Of a stretch of 64,000 bases of DNA, positions 28,359 through 37,236 are shown piece by piece. The notes beneath the pieces are model-generated. The model was not told the origin of the DNA, made no database searches, and saw only the letters and a program-made list of their open reading frames with translations. The DNA is from Cyclobacteriaceae bacterium (GTDB lineage Bacteria > Bacteroidota > Bacteroidia > Cytophagales > Cyclobacteriaceae), in the NCBI GenBank assembly GCA_020832305.1, contig JAFIEV010000082.1:310001-374000 (forward strand), given 5' to 3'. Every line of letters starts with the position of its first letter. Positions within the stretch are counted from its first letter, which is position 1. The position numbers and the translations under genes are program-made.

Positions 28359-28811
28359 ATGGTTATTATACGTGAGGCACTTGAAGGTGACATTCCTCTT
28401 ATCATTGAATATCAGTTGAAAATGGCACTTGAAACAGAAAACCTCTGGCTGGATGAAAGTAATGTACAAAAGGGAGTAAAAGCTGTATTTCAATTTCCTT
28501 CAAAAGGAAAATATTATATGGCTGAAAAGACCAAGGAGGTAGTAGGAACACTGCTGATAACCTATGAATGGAGTGATTGGAGAAATGCCACTGTTTTATG
28601 GTTACAATCTGTTTATGTTAAGCAGGAACATCGGGGTAAAGGCGTTTTTAAAACTATGTTTCAGTTTATTAAAAACTTAGTAAAATCATCTCCTACCTAT
28701 TGTGGAGTAAGATTGTATGTTGTCAATAGTAATGAACAAGCCAAATCTGCATACAAAAAACTGGGTATGAATGATCAACATTATGAAATGTTTGAATGGA
28801 TGAAGAATTAA
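28359..28811 (+). CDS. GNAT family N-acetyltransferase
   Basis: 150-residue acetyl-CoA-dependent acetyltransferase. The acetyl-CoA binding motif A is visible as LQSVYVKQEHRGKGVFKTMF with the Q/R-x-x-G-x-G/A pattern (EHRGKGV), and motif B near AKSAYKKLGM. N-terminus VIIREALEGDIPLI is a typical GNAT strand-helix start. Substrate unknown. Followed by a strong terminator at 28836. Confidence 0.9.
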   Translation: MVIIREALEGDIPLIIEYQLKMALETENLWLDESNVQKGVKAVFQFPSKGKYYMAEKTKEVVGTLLITYEWSDWRNATVLWLQSVYVKQEHRGKGVFKTMFQFIKNLVKSSPTYCGVRLYVVNSNEQAKSAYKKLGMNDQHYEMFEWMKN

Positions 28812-28835
28812 ATTTACATACCTGACTGATATATC

Positions 28836-28868
28836 AAAAAGTACCTTAAACCTGTGGTACTTTTTTTT
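28836..28868 (+). terminator. Rho-independent terminator after GNAT gene
   Basis: Perfect 10-bp stem AAAAAGTACC (28836-28845) / GGTACTTTTT (28856-28865), 10-base loop and a run of eight T. It lies 25 bases after the GNAT stop. Confidence 0.88.
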
Positions 28869-28895
28869 GTTATACTTTATACTTAAGATATAATT

Positions 28896-29408
28896 ATGTA
28901 TACAGAATTTGACCAATTGCATTTTAATTCAAAAATATGGATTTATCAGTCAGACAGAAAGCTATCAGACAATGAAGTAATGGATCTGTCAGCTGAAATA
29001 ATTGCTTTTTTAGAAAGCTGGAAGGCCCATGGAAATGACTTAAAAGCTTCCTTTAAAATTCTATTCGAACATTTCATGGTTATAGGTGTAGATGAACGCC
29101 ACAATAGCACTTCAGGCTGTTCTATTGATGCTTCTGTGCATTTTATAAAACAAATGGAAGGTAAATATAAAGTATCTTTTTTTGATCGCAGTAAAATAGC
29201 GTTTCTGATTAATGGGAAAACCTGCCTGGAAGATTTGTCTAAAATAAAAGAAAAAGTAAATTCGGGCGTTATTCATGCTGAAACCATGACCTTCATTAAT
29301 TTAATTGATAGAAAAGAATTTCTTGATAGTCAGTGGCTCGTGCCCGCTGCCAGTACATGGATGAAAAGATTTTTTAAAAAAAGTACAAGTTTTGAGTTAA
29401 ATAATTAA
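28896..29408 (+). CDS. Conserved Bacteroidota protein, often misnamed ABC transporter ATPase
   Basis: 170-residue soluble protein. Start ATG at 28896 follows a terminator, so it has its own promoter. Conserved-looking segments: KIWIYQSDRKLSDNEV, FLESWKAHGNDLKASFKI, and GCSIDASVHFIKQ. I recall database homologues labelled ABC transporter ATPase, but there is no Walker A, signature or Walker B motif here, so that name is not supported. No transmembrane segment. Function unknown. Confidence 0.8.
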   Translation: MYTEFDQLHFNSKIWIYQSDRKLSDNEVMDLSAEIIAFLESWKAHGNDLKASFKILFEHFMVIGVDERHNSTSGCSIDASVHFIKQMEGKYKVSFFDRSKIAFLINGKTCLEDLSKIKEKVNSGVIHAETMTFINLIDRKEFLDSQWLVPAASTWMKRFFKKSTSFELNN

Positions 29409-29490
29409 TTTGAAGATATTTGATTAGATTTCGAAAAAGGCCTTTGTATTTGGTTTATGATCATTTCTAATTCTTTAAAGTGGTATTCTG

Positions 29491-29525
29491 TTTGAGAAAT
29501 TCTAAATTGAAAAAATTTATATTTG
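29491..29525 (+). promoter_or_regulatory. Possible promoter of the PorE-like gene
   Basis: TTTG (29491-29494) and TATATTTG (29518-29525, exact TAnnTTTG) are separated by 23 bases, slightly longer than the usual 19-21. The -7 box ends only 4 bases before the ATG, so the transcript would be essentially leaderless. Confidence 0.4.
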
Positions 29526-29529
29526 TGTT

Positions 29530-31572
29530 ATGAATAGAATTTCGTTGTTTTTGGCAATACTGAGCGTTTTCATGCTAATATCATGCAGCGCAGGCAAAAT
29601 GGCTTTAAAGAAAGGAGACAAGAGATTCAAATATGGAGAATACGATGTTTCAGTTGAATATTATGCCAAGGCTATTGAAAAAAACCAAAATGTAGCTGAA
29701 GCAAACTTTAAAATAGGGGAATCGTATCGATTGTCAAACAGGGTAAAGTATGCCCTGCCTTATTATCAAAAGGCCATTGATCAGGGATATACCGATGAGA
29801 ACCTGCATTTATACTTTGCCCATGCACTTAAAGCCAATGAAAAATATGCTGAAGCAAAAGAGCATTTAAAAAATTTCGTAGAAAAGGGAGGAGATAAAAA
29901 AATTGTTGAACTGGCAGAAATTGAGATTCAAAACCTGACAACCCTTAGCGATATTATGGAAAAACCCAATTATTTCAGGGTTAGAAATATGGAAGATATC
30001 AATACCGCCGGCGCTGAATATGCACCGGTGTATTTCAATGGTGAACTTTTCTTTGCTTCTTCCAGAAATGGTGACAGAATATATAAAGCAACCGGAACTG
30101 GCTTTACAGATATATTTAAAGTAAAAACCCGTGGAGCCATAGTCGATGTTTCTTCTTTATCAGCATTGGATGAAACCATTAATACACCCATCACCAATGA
30201 AGGCTCAGTTACCTTTTCACCCGATGGTCAGATAATGGTTTTTGCCAAGGGCAACAGTGGAAGACGAAAAGGAGAAGACGATGTAAATTTATACATTACA
30301 AGATACAGACGTGGCCGTTGGACTGAACCAGAGTTTATGCAAATCAATGATCCCAAAGCATGGGATTCAACTCCTGCATTTTCAAGAGATGGAAGTACCC
30401 TGTTTTTTGCATCAAACCGGGAAGGTGGTTTTGGAGGAACCGATTTATATGCTGCAACAAGAAACCGCAGAGGGCAGTTTGCAAGGGTAAGAAACCTGGG
30501 CCCTATAATCAATACGGCAGGTAATGAAATGTTTCCGCACATGGCCGAAGATGGAAGACTATACTTTTCTTCCAATGGACATCCTGGTATGGGAGGACTG
30601 GATATTTTTGTAGTAAACCGGGTAGATGGCAGGTTAAAAATTGAAAATATGGGCGCGCCAATCAATTCGAGTGATGACGATTTCGGCATATTTTTCTATG
30701 ATCCATCAAAAGGGTTTTTTACCTCAAACCGGCCGGGAGGAAAAGGAGATGATGATATATACACTTTTGTCAACAACGATCCGGATCTTAAAATTATCAA
30801 CTATTTTCTTGTAGGCACCACACGAACTAAAGGAGTGGATCCAGAACAGATTTTACCCGGAACAAATGTACGCCTTATTAGCGCAGTTTCTGATGAGGTA
30901 ATAGGCGAAACTCTTACAGGTCCGGATGGAACATTCCGCTTCAGGGTTTATGAGGAAGAAGATTATGTACTTTTAGGCGAAAAAGAAGAATATTTCACTG
31001 CCCGAGCTTCCTTCACAACTAAAAACAAGGCAGTGCCCAAAGAAACACTCACACAATTGGTTACCAACAAAGTGTTCGAAACAGAAATCAAACTGGAACG
31101 CATAGAACTTGATAAGTCCATCGTACTGGAAAATATCTATTATGACCTCGATAAATGGGACATACGACCGGATGCAGCGCTGGAGTTGGATAAATTGGTT
31201 ACCATATTAGAAGACAACCCTGAAATTAAAATAGAATTAAGTTCTCATACAGACAGCCGCCAGACAGTTGAATACAACCTGGAACTTTCGCGCAAAAGAG
31301 CGCTGTCTGCAGTGGAATATATAGTTTCAAGAGGAGTAAATGAAGAAAGGTTAACGGCACGGGGCTATGGAAAATCCAGACTCATCATTTCAGATGAAGA
31401 AATTGCTGCGTTGCCTGAATCTGAAAGGGAGACTGCCCACCAGGTAAATCGTAGAACTGAGTTCAAGGTTACTGAAATTGGCAAACGTGAGTACCCTGAA
31501 GATGAAGAAAATGTTATAAATGTTATTGGTGATCCGGATGATATAGAAAACAGAATCAATTGGGATAATTGA
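29530..31572 (+). CDS. PorE-like OmpA family lipoprotein (TPR, PD40 propeller, regulatory domain, OmpA)
   Basis: 680-residue outer-membrane-associated lipoprotein with Cys19 in the lipobox LISC. Domains in order: TPR repeats (about 22-130, GEYDVSVEYYAKAIEKN, ALPYYQKAIDQG), a PD40/WD40-like propeller (about 165-420, GSVTFSPDGQIMVFAKG, TPAFSRDGSTLFFASNREGGFGGTD in pieces, FFTSNRPGGKGDDDIY), a carboxypeptidase-regulatory-like domain (about 435-520), and a C-terminal OmpA peptidoglycan-binding domain (about 535-660, SHTDSRQTVEYNLELSRKRA). This is the architecture of Porphyromonas PorE, which anchors the type IX secretion machine to peptidoglycan; Bacteroidota carry several paralogues, so a T9SS role here is inference. 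Operon with purM is unlikely given the terminator between them. Confidence 0.9.
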   Translation: MNRISLFLAILSVFMLISCSAGKMALKKGDKRFKYGEYDVSVEYYAKAIEKNQNVAEANFKIGESYRLSNRVKYALPYYQKAIDQGYTDENLHLYFAHALKANEKYAEAKEHLKNFVEKGGDKKIVELAEIEIQNLTTLSDIMEKPNYFRVRNMEDINTAGAEYAPVYFNGELFFASSRNGDRIYKATGTGFTDIFKVKTRGAIVDVSSLSALDETINTPITNEGSVTFSPDGQIMVFAKGNSGRRKGEDDVNLYITRYRRGRWTEPEFMQINDPKAWDSTPAFSRDGSTLFFASNREGGFGGTDLYAATRNRRGQFARVRNLGPIINTAGNEMFPHMAEDGRLYFSSNGHPGMGGLDIFVVNRVDGRLKIENMGAPINSSDDDFGIFFYDPSKGFFTSNRPGGKGDDDIYTFVNNDPDLKIINYFLVGTTRTKGVDPEQILPGTNVRLISAVSDEVIGETLTGPDGTFRFRVYEEEDYVLLGEKEEYFTARASFTTKNKAVPKETLTQLVTNKVFETEIKLERIELDKSIVLENIYYDLDKWDIRPDAALELDKLVTILEDNPEIKIELSSHTDSRQTVEYNLELSRKRALSAVEYIVSRGVNEERLTARGYGKSRLIISDEEIAALPESERETAHQVNRRTEFKVTEIGKREYPEDEENVINVIGDPDDIENRINWDN

Positions 31573-31611
31573 CAAATTATTAAAGGAATTAAATCTAAAT
31601 CGATATTTTTG

Positions 31612-31654
31612 AAAGCGATAGCTCATTTTAAATGTACTATCGCTTTTATTTTAT
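31612..31654 (+). terminator. Rho-independent terminator after PorE-like gene
   Basis: Perfect 10-bp stem AAAGCGATAG (31612-31621) / CTATCGCTTT (31637-31646), 15-base loop, then TTATTTTAT. It lies 40 bases after the stop and 20 bases before purM, so purM translation may start close to its own transcript start. Confidence 0.75.
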
Positions 31655-31673
31655 CTGATTAAAACTACCTGCC

Positions 31674-32840
31674 ATGCAAGACAGATATGCCCAAAGAGGA
31701 GTTTCCGCCACCAAGGAAGAAGTACACCAGGCCATTAAAAATATTGATAAAGGCTTATATCCCAAGGCTTTTTGTAAAATCATACCCGATTTTCTTACAC
31801 ATGACCCTGAATACTGCACCGTTATGCATGCCGATGGTGCTGGCACAAAATCTTCACTGGCCTATATGTACTGGCAGGAAACAGGCGATCTTTCAGTATG
31901 GAAAGGCATTTCACAAGATGCCATTATAATGAATATCGATGACCTGGCATGCGTTGGCGCTTTTGAAAATATATTGTATTCTTCCACCATAGGCAGAAAC
32001 AAAAAGCGAATCCCAGGTGAAGTTATTTCTGCATTAATCAACGGTGCTGAAGAAGTATTGCAAATGTTGCGTGAACAAGGAATTTCTATATACAGCACAG
32101 GCGGAGAAACCGCAGATCTTGGTGACCTGGTAAGAACAATTATAGTCGACAGCACAGTGGTGGCCAGAATGAAAAGAAAAAATGTAATCGATAATGCACA
32201 AATAAGCAAAGGTGATGTAATTATCGGTCTGGCATCTTATGGTCAGGCCATCTATGAAAGTGAATACAACAGTGGAATGGGTAGCAATGGCCTCACCTCT
32301 GCCAGACATGATGTATTTCACCTCGATTACAGAAAAAAATACCCTGAAAGCTACGATCCTGCGCTTCCACCAGAATTGGTATATACGGGTAAATACCGTC
32401 TTACAGATCAGGAAGAAGATTTACCCCTAAATATGGGTAAACTTGTCCTTTCACCAACCCGTACATATGCACCGCTTATCAGATCGCTGGTACTAAATGA
32501 AACCGACATACATGGTTTGGTACATTGCAGCGGTGGAGCGCAAACCAAAGTATTGCATTTTATAGATGACCTGCATATTGTTAAAAACAATCTTTTTGAC
32601 CTGCCACCATTGTTTAAAATAATACAAAAAGAAAGTGGCACCAGCTGGAAAGAAATGTACCAGGTATTCAATATGGGCCATCGAATGGAAATATACCTCC
32701 CTGAGTCAGAAACTGAGAAAGTATTCTCTATTGCCAGAGAATTTCAAATCGATGCTAAAGTGATTGGTTATGTTGACAGTGCCGTAAAAAACAAAAGATT
32801 AACCATTGACTGTGCGTATGGTAAATTTGAATATGAATAA
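31674..32840 (+). CDS. purM: Phosphoribosylformylglycinamidine cyclo-ligase (AIR synthase)
   Basis: 388-residue ATP-dependent purine enzyme forming aminoimidazole ribotide from FGAM. Visible: HADGAGTKSSLAY, the metal-binding MNIDDLACVGA, YSTGGETADLGDLVRTI, and the C-terminal IHGLVHCSGGAQTKVLHFIDD (Gly-rich, matching HITGGG in other lineages). Longer than the 345-residue E. coli enzyme, which fits the longer Bacteroidota form. Convergent with cydB across two bases. It stands alone as a purine gene here; purU is about 9 kb further right. Confidence 0.92.
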   Translation: MQDRYAQRGVSATKEEVHQAIKNIDKGLYPKAFCKIIPDFLTHDPEYCTVMHADGAGTKSSLAYMYWQETGDLSVWKGISQDAIIMNIDDLACVGAFENILYSSTIGRNKKRIPGEVISALINGAEEVLQMLREQGISIYSTGGETADLGDLVRTIIVDSTVVARMKRKNVIDNAQISKGDVIIGLASYGQAIYESEYNSGMGSNGLTSARHDVFHLDYRKKYPESYDPALPPELVYTGKYRLTDQEEDLPLNMGKLVLSPTRTYAPLIRSLVLNETDIHGLVHCSGGAQTKVLHFIDDLHIVKNNLFDLPPLFKIIQKESGTSWKEMYQVFNMGHRMEIYLPESETEKVFSIAREFQIDAKVIGYVDSAVKNKRLTIDCAYGKFEYE

Positions 32841-32842
32841 AT

Positions 32843-33862
32843 TTATTCTGCATGCGGTATATGAGGACTACGTTGAAAAGACCACATAAGATAAAATAGC
32901 GCAGGTAAAATAAATACACTTCCAAGCATTAAAGCCCAGGCCAAAGCCTGTATGGTTGAAGCATGCGCGGCATGATTAAAAAGCGAAAGAGTTTGTCCGT
33001 CTGAAAAAATAACGAAGTCAGGTAAATGGATTTGAAAAACAGCAAGTAAAATCATACTTACCTGAAACCCGGCAAGCAAACGAACCATATTCTTTTTTGC
33101 GGTTTTAAGAAACTTCCACATAAAGTACAATGATATACTGGCCAAAAGTAAACAAGTTAGTGCAAAATAGCTTGATAGCATTTGACGTATCAAAGGCAAT
33201 CCTTGTATTTCAGCAACCAGAAAAACTATTCCACCAGACAATACGGTAAGCATATTCAAGATCATTGCTTTTCGCGTGAAAATTTTCTGAATATATCCAT
33301 CCTTTGTTTCGCCAACCAGGAAAACGGTGGCTAAAAAGCCACAAATTAGTACAGTAAAGAGTCCAACCGATACCTGAAACCATCCCAGCCACGAAAAAAT
33401 ATAGGCCGATATAAAAGTATCAGCTGAAGTATCGATACTTCCGGAAATTACAGAAGCAGCAATTATACCCAGGAATAGTGGAGTGATAAAGCTGGAGTAG
33501 ACAAAAATAAAATTATAAACTGATTGCATTTGATCTTTTACAGCATCATAATGTCTGAAAATAAATGCCGTTCCACGTGCAACAATTCCAAATAGCATAA
33601 TCAGTAAAGGAATATGTAAAAAAGTTGAAAGGGTAGAATATATCTCAGGAAAGCCAACAAATAATATTACAATGGCAATTATTAACCACATATGATTGGC
33701 TTCCCATACAGGTCCTATTGCCTGATAGGTTAATAATCTCGTTTTGTTTTTATGTTTGCTCGAACTAAACAACTCTATTATACCGGCACCAAAATCTGCA
33801 CCACCAAGTATCAAATACAAAAGAATCGAAAGATACAGGAATACAATTACTACATAAATCAT
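32843..33862 (-). CDS. cydB: Cytochrome d ubiquinol oxidase subunit II
   Basis: 339-residue integral membrane subunit of the bd-type terminal oxidase, with about eight hydrophobic helices. Start motif YLILGGADFGAGIIEL is the family signature, followed by IGPVWEANHMWLIIAIVILFVGFP. It follows cydA on the same strand with a 13-base gap, so the pair is an operon. A parS-like 16-mer with two mismatches lies in its coding sequence at 33569-33584 over codons for V-A-R-G-T-A. The C-terminal tail is short. Confidence 0.96.
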   Translation of the reverse strand: MIYVVIVFLYLSILLYLILGGADFGAGIIELFSSSKHKNKTRLLTYQAIGPVWEANHMWLIIAIVILFVGFPEIYSTLSTFLHIPLLIMLFGIVARGTAFIFRHYDAVKDQMQSVYNFIFVYSSFITPLFLGIIAASVISGSIDTSADTFISAYIFSWLGWFQVSVGLFTVLICGFLATVFLVGETKDGYIQKIFTRKAMILNMLTVLSGGIVFLVAEIQGLPLIRQMLSSYFALTCLLLASISLYFMWKFLKTAKKNMVRLLAGFQVSMILLAVFQIHLPDFVIFSDGQTLSLFNHAAHASTIQALAWALMLGSVFILPALFYLMWSFQRSPHIPHAE

Positions 33863-33875
33863 GGCAATTTTTGAA

Positions 33876-35192
33876 TTAACTTTTGTCGTAGAGAACAGGA
33901 ATCATTTTGATTTGCCGGTAAAGTAACCAGAAAACCATAATACTCAAAGAGAAGTAAACAGCACAAAATACGATAAATGAATACGTTATACCGGGCATAG
34001 GGGTAAGGGCATCTGCGGTTTTCATGATGCCATGAATGATCCATGGTTGCCTGCCAACTTCTGTAACTACCCAACCAGCTTCAACCGCGATAAAACCCAA
34101 TGGAGTAGATATCACCAGTAAAATTAAAAACCACCGGCGTTGTAGTATTCCTGATTTCTTCCATAAGTCTGTCAAAAATATTATGCCCGTAAGCATTAAA
34201 AAAACACCAATACCCACCATAATTTGAAATGCATAATGCGTTATGGATACAGGTGGACGTTCGTCGGCAGGTATTTTGTCAAGGCCTGTAACTTCTGCGT
34301 TAAAATCTCCATGAGCTAAAAAGCTTAAAGCACCTGGTATTTTTATGGCAAATGAAACCGATTCATTTTTCTCATCTGGTATTCCACCAATTATTAAAGG
34401 GGCTTTTTCTTGGGTGTGAAAATGTGCCTCCATGGCAGCCAGTTTGGCGGGCTGTCGTTTTGCAATATCTTTTGCAGATAAATCACCGCTGATTGGCTGT
34501 AATATAGCGGCTATGGCAGCAAAGGTCAGTGAAATTTTTACAGCTTTAAGATGAAAAGCTGTGTTTTGCTTTTTTAATATTAAAAGAGCATGAATACCTG
34601 CTACAGCAAAGCCTGTGGCAACAAAAGCTGCCAAAGTCATATGCAAGGCCTGATTAAACCAGGCATCATTAAACATAGCCTTGATCGGATCTATGTTAAG
34701 ATATTCTCCATTTATAAAATCAAAACCGGCAGGACTGTTCATCCATGCATTCGCAGCAACCACCAGAATGCCGGAAGCCAGACCACTAATACCAACAATT
34801 AATCCCGTTACCCAATGAAACCATTTATTGAACTTATTCCAACCATACAGAAACATGCCAAGTGCAATGGCTTCAATAAAAAAGGCTGTTCCTTCAAGTG
34901 AAAAAGGCATGCCAAAGATCGGACCGGCATGCTTCATAAATTCAGGCCAAAGTAATCCCAATTCAAAAGATAACATGGTTCCTGATACAGCACCGGTCGC
35001 AAAAAGAATAGCCACACCACGACTCCAGGCAACGGTGAGGTTTTTATATTGTAAGTTTCCGGTTTTTAAGAATTTATAGTGTGAAACCGCCATGAAAAAC
35101 GGCATTACCATTCCAATACAGGCAAAAATGATGTGAAAACCCAAAGATAATGCCATTTGATAACGAGCGGCAAGTAAGTCATCCATAGTCAA
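33876..35192 (-). CDS. cydA: Cytochrome d ubiquinol oxidase subunit I
   Basis: 438-residue haem-bearing subunit of the high-affinity bd oxidase, oxidising quinol and reducing oxygen to water without pumping protons. Seen: LARYQ-type start (LAARYQMALSLGFHIIFACIG, split by haem-ligand His20), GRGVAILFATGAVSGTMLSFELGLLWPEFM, GMPFSLEGTAFFIEAIALGMFLYGW, and the Q-loop start with QPAKLAAMEAHF. It is shorter than the 522-residue E. coli protein because the quinol loop is short. Operon with cydB. No cydX-like small subunit was found directly downstream. Confidence 0.97.
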   Translation of the reverse strand: MTMDDLLAARYQMALSLGFHIIFACIGMVMPFFMAVSHYKFLKTGNLQYKNLTVAWSRGVAILFATGAVSGTMLSFELGLLWPEFMKHAGPIFGMPFSLEGTAFFIEAIALGMFLYGWNKFNKWFHWVTGLIVGISGLASGILVVAANAWMNSPAGFDFINGEYLNIDPIKAMFNDAWFNQALHMTLAAFVATGFAVAGIHALLILKKQNTAFHLKAVKISLTFAAIAAILQPISGDLSAKDIAKRQPAKLAAMEAHFHTQEKAPLIIGGIPDEKNESVSFAIKIPGALSFLAHGDFNAEVTGLDKIPADERPPVSITHYAFQIMVGIGVFLMLTGIIFLTDLWKKSGILQRRWFLILLVISTPLGFIAVEAGWVVTEVGRQPWIIHGIMKTADALTPMPGITYSFIVFCAVYFSLSIMVFWLLYRQIKMIPVLYDKS

Positions 35193-35413
35193 CCATTAAT
35201 TAATAACATTGCAGAGAATATTTGATTATATACATAGTGCCAACATCAAAACCTGATTGAATTACAATTTCAATGTACTGAATATAGTTATAGCTACAAA
35301 GAGATTAGAATAAGCATCTTCAAAGATGGCTTATTTTCTAGTTTCATTTAAAATTTATACCGAATTATCTTTTCGAAAACTTAACTTTACCGAATATTAA
35401 TCATTTATCTAAA

Positions 35414-35545
35414 ATGAAAAAAAATATAATTTACAGTTTAGTAATTTTGCTGATGTTGGCCTTTTTTGCTTCCTGCGCCAGAACACCATCACAACCATGG
35501 CAACCACCCAAGCATAAAAAGCAGAATTTAAACCGGGTAAATTGA
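35414..35545 (+). CDS. Very small lipoprotein (43 residues)
   Basis: A short frame from ATG 35414: MKKNIIYSLVILLMLAFFAS then Cys21, a near-ideal signal and lipobox (FFASC), followed by a 22-residue Pro/Lys-rich mature part ending NLNRVN. The stop TGA shares its last base with the ATG of the nitronate monooxygenase gene (TGATG), an arrangement suggesting translational coupling. Coding status is inferred from the signal sequence and overlap. Many small lipoproteins of this kind in Bacteroidota have no known role. Confidence 0.72.
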   Translation: MKKNIIYSLVILLMLAFFASCARTPSQPWQPPKHKKQNLNRVN

Positions 35546-36531
35546 TGCAGGAAATCCACCAGGTTATTTCTACACCCTTGACGGATATGCTGAAAATCCG
35601 CTATCCCATCATTATGGCGCCCATGTTTCTTGTTTCCAATACCAGAATGGTAATAGAAGCATCACATTGTGGTATTACAGGGTCTATACCAGCACTCAAC
35701 TATCGCGATGATAAACAATTCAGAGCAGCTCTTGAGGAATTAAAAAGTGAGTGCAGTGGTCCATTTGGCATAAACCTGATCGCCAATAAATCCAATGTTC
35801 GCCTGAAAGAGCAATTGCACACCTGCCTCGAATATCAGGTTGATTATATTATTACATCGCTGGGCAATCCTAAAACTATTATTGAAGAGTCGCATAAAAA
35901 AGATATGCTGGTCTTTTGTGATGTGATTGATGATGGATATGCCAAAAAGGTTGAAAGTCTGGGCGCAGATGCACTGATAGCTGTTAATTCAGATGCCGGA
36001 GGTCACGCAGGAAATTTAAAAGCAGAGCAGTTAATTCCACTGCTGAAATCAAGCTGCCATATACCTGTAATCTCTGCCGGAGGAGTTGGTAATGGAGAAG
36101 GTTTGCGTAAAATGCTCGACTTAGGGGCTTGTGGCATCTCGATGGGGAGCCCTTTTATTGCAACGGAGGAGTCACCGGTTTCAGAAGATTATAAAAAAGC
36201 ATGTGTAGAATATAATGCCGATGATATAGTAATGTCTACCAAACTATCAGGAACACCTTGTACAGTGATCAATACACCCTATGTTCAAAAAACCGGAACG
36301 CAGCAAAACGCTGTCGAAAGAATGTTGAATAAAAACCGAAGCCTGAAAAAATTTGTCAAAATGCTCACCTTTTACAAAGGAATGAAAAGCCTTGAAAAGG
36401 CGGCTTTCAGCACTACCTATAAAACCGTTTGGTGTGCCGGACCTTCCATTCAATATGTATCATCCGTCAGACCGGTTAAGGAAGTAATCGGCACGTTAAT
36501 TGAGGAATACTATAATCATATTGCGACCTGA
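35545..36531 (+). CDS. Nitronate monooxygenase (2-nitropropane dioxygenase family)
   Basis: 328-residue FMN-dependent TIM-barrel enzyme that oxidises alkyl nitronates. Start is ATG 35545, coupled to the upstream small lipoprotein; a TTG one codon earlier is possible. Family segments: RYPIIMAPMFLVSN at the N-terminus, GPFGINLIANKSN, DALIAVNSDAGGHAGNL with the AGGH-type active-site motif (conserved His), VISAGGVGNGEGLRKMLDLGACGISMGSPFIATEES for phosphate/FMN binding. Real substrate in this organism unknown; members also include enoyl-reductase-like enzymes. DUF4230 gene follows after 21 bases. Confidence 0.92.
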   Translation: MQEIHQVISTPLTDMLKIRYPIIMAPMFLVSNTRMVIEASHCGITGSIPALNYRDDKQFRAALEELKSECSGPFGINLIANKSNVRLKEQLHTCLEYQVDYIITSLGNPKTIIEESHKKDMLVFCDVIDDGYAKKVESLGADALIAVNSDAGGHAGNLKAEQLIPLLKSSCHIPVISAGGVGNGEGLRKMLDLGACGISMGSPFIATEESPVSEDYKKACVEYNADDIVMSTKLSGTPCTVINTPYVQKTGTQQNAVERMLNKNRSLKKFVKMLTFYKGMKSLEKAAFSTTYKTVWCAGPSIQYVSSVRPVKEVIGTLIEEYYNHIAT

Positions 36532-36552
36532 AATCATTGAACTTTTATTGTT

Positions 36553-37230
36553 TTGTTTATCAATCCGAAAATATTGTTGAAACTATTCCCATGGCTGCTG
36601 ATTGTATTGCTTGGCGCCTATATATTCCTGAGCCGCTCTTGCGCTGCTGATAAAGCCAGTCAATATGAAATCATAACCCATACTACCATTTTACAACAAA
36701 TTGAAGAATTAGGAAATCTCGAACTGGTAAAGTACAGATTTAACGAAGTACTGGACTATCGAAAGCTCAGTGATGCAAAAATGTGGCAAAATGCCTTATT
36801 AAGGGGTGGCAATTACAATCCGGATATAAAAGCGATTCTCATTGCAAGCGGAGAGGCTGCAGGTTGTATAGATTTAAAGAAAATTAAAAAGGATCATGTA
36901 AAAATATTACAGGATACGGTATGGATATATTTACCTCAACCCGAATTATGCTATCACAAACTAGACCTTGCCAACACCAGATTGCACACTTTTACCCGTG
37001 AGGGGTGGTGGAGCCGTTTGTTTTACGATGAGAATGAAAACAGGCAAATGATGGAGCAGGCTTACCGAAATGCTGAAAAACAAATAGAAATAGCCGCCAT
37101 TCAATCAGGAATACTCGAGCAAACTAGGGAAAATGCAAAAATTGTTTTAAAACCATTTCTGGAAGAAATTTCTGGTAAACCCGTGGTGCTGCTATTTGAT
37201 TTGCCCGCTGAAGTTATAAGGTTGCCTTAG
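36553..37230 (+). CDS. DUF4230 domain membrane-anchored protein
   Basis: 225-residue protein with one N-terminal membrane helix (about 10-27, LFPWLLIVLLGAYIFLSR) and a periplasmic-side domain beginning YEIITHTTILQQIEELGNLELVKYRFNEVLDY, as in the DUF4230 family. The start is TTG at 36553, since no ATG precedes the helix in frame. Role unknown. It follows the nitronate monooxygenase gene by 21 bases and is convergent with recX. Confidence 0.82.
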   Translation: MFINPKILLKLFPWLLIVLLGAYIFLSRSCAADKASQYEIITHTTILQQIEELGNLELVKYRFNEVLDYRKLSDAKMWQNALLRGGNYNPDIKAILIASGEAAGCIDLKKIKKDHVKILQDTVWIYLPQPELCYHKLDLANTRLHTFTREGWWSRLFYDENENRQMMEQAYRNAEKQIEIAAIQSGILEQTRENAKIVLKPFLEEISGKPVVLLFDLPAEVIRLP

Positions 37231-37236
37231 AAAGAT

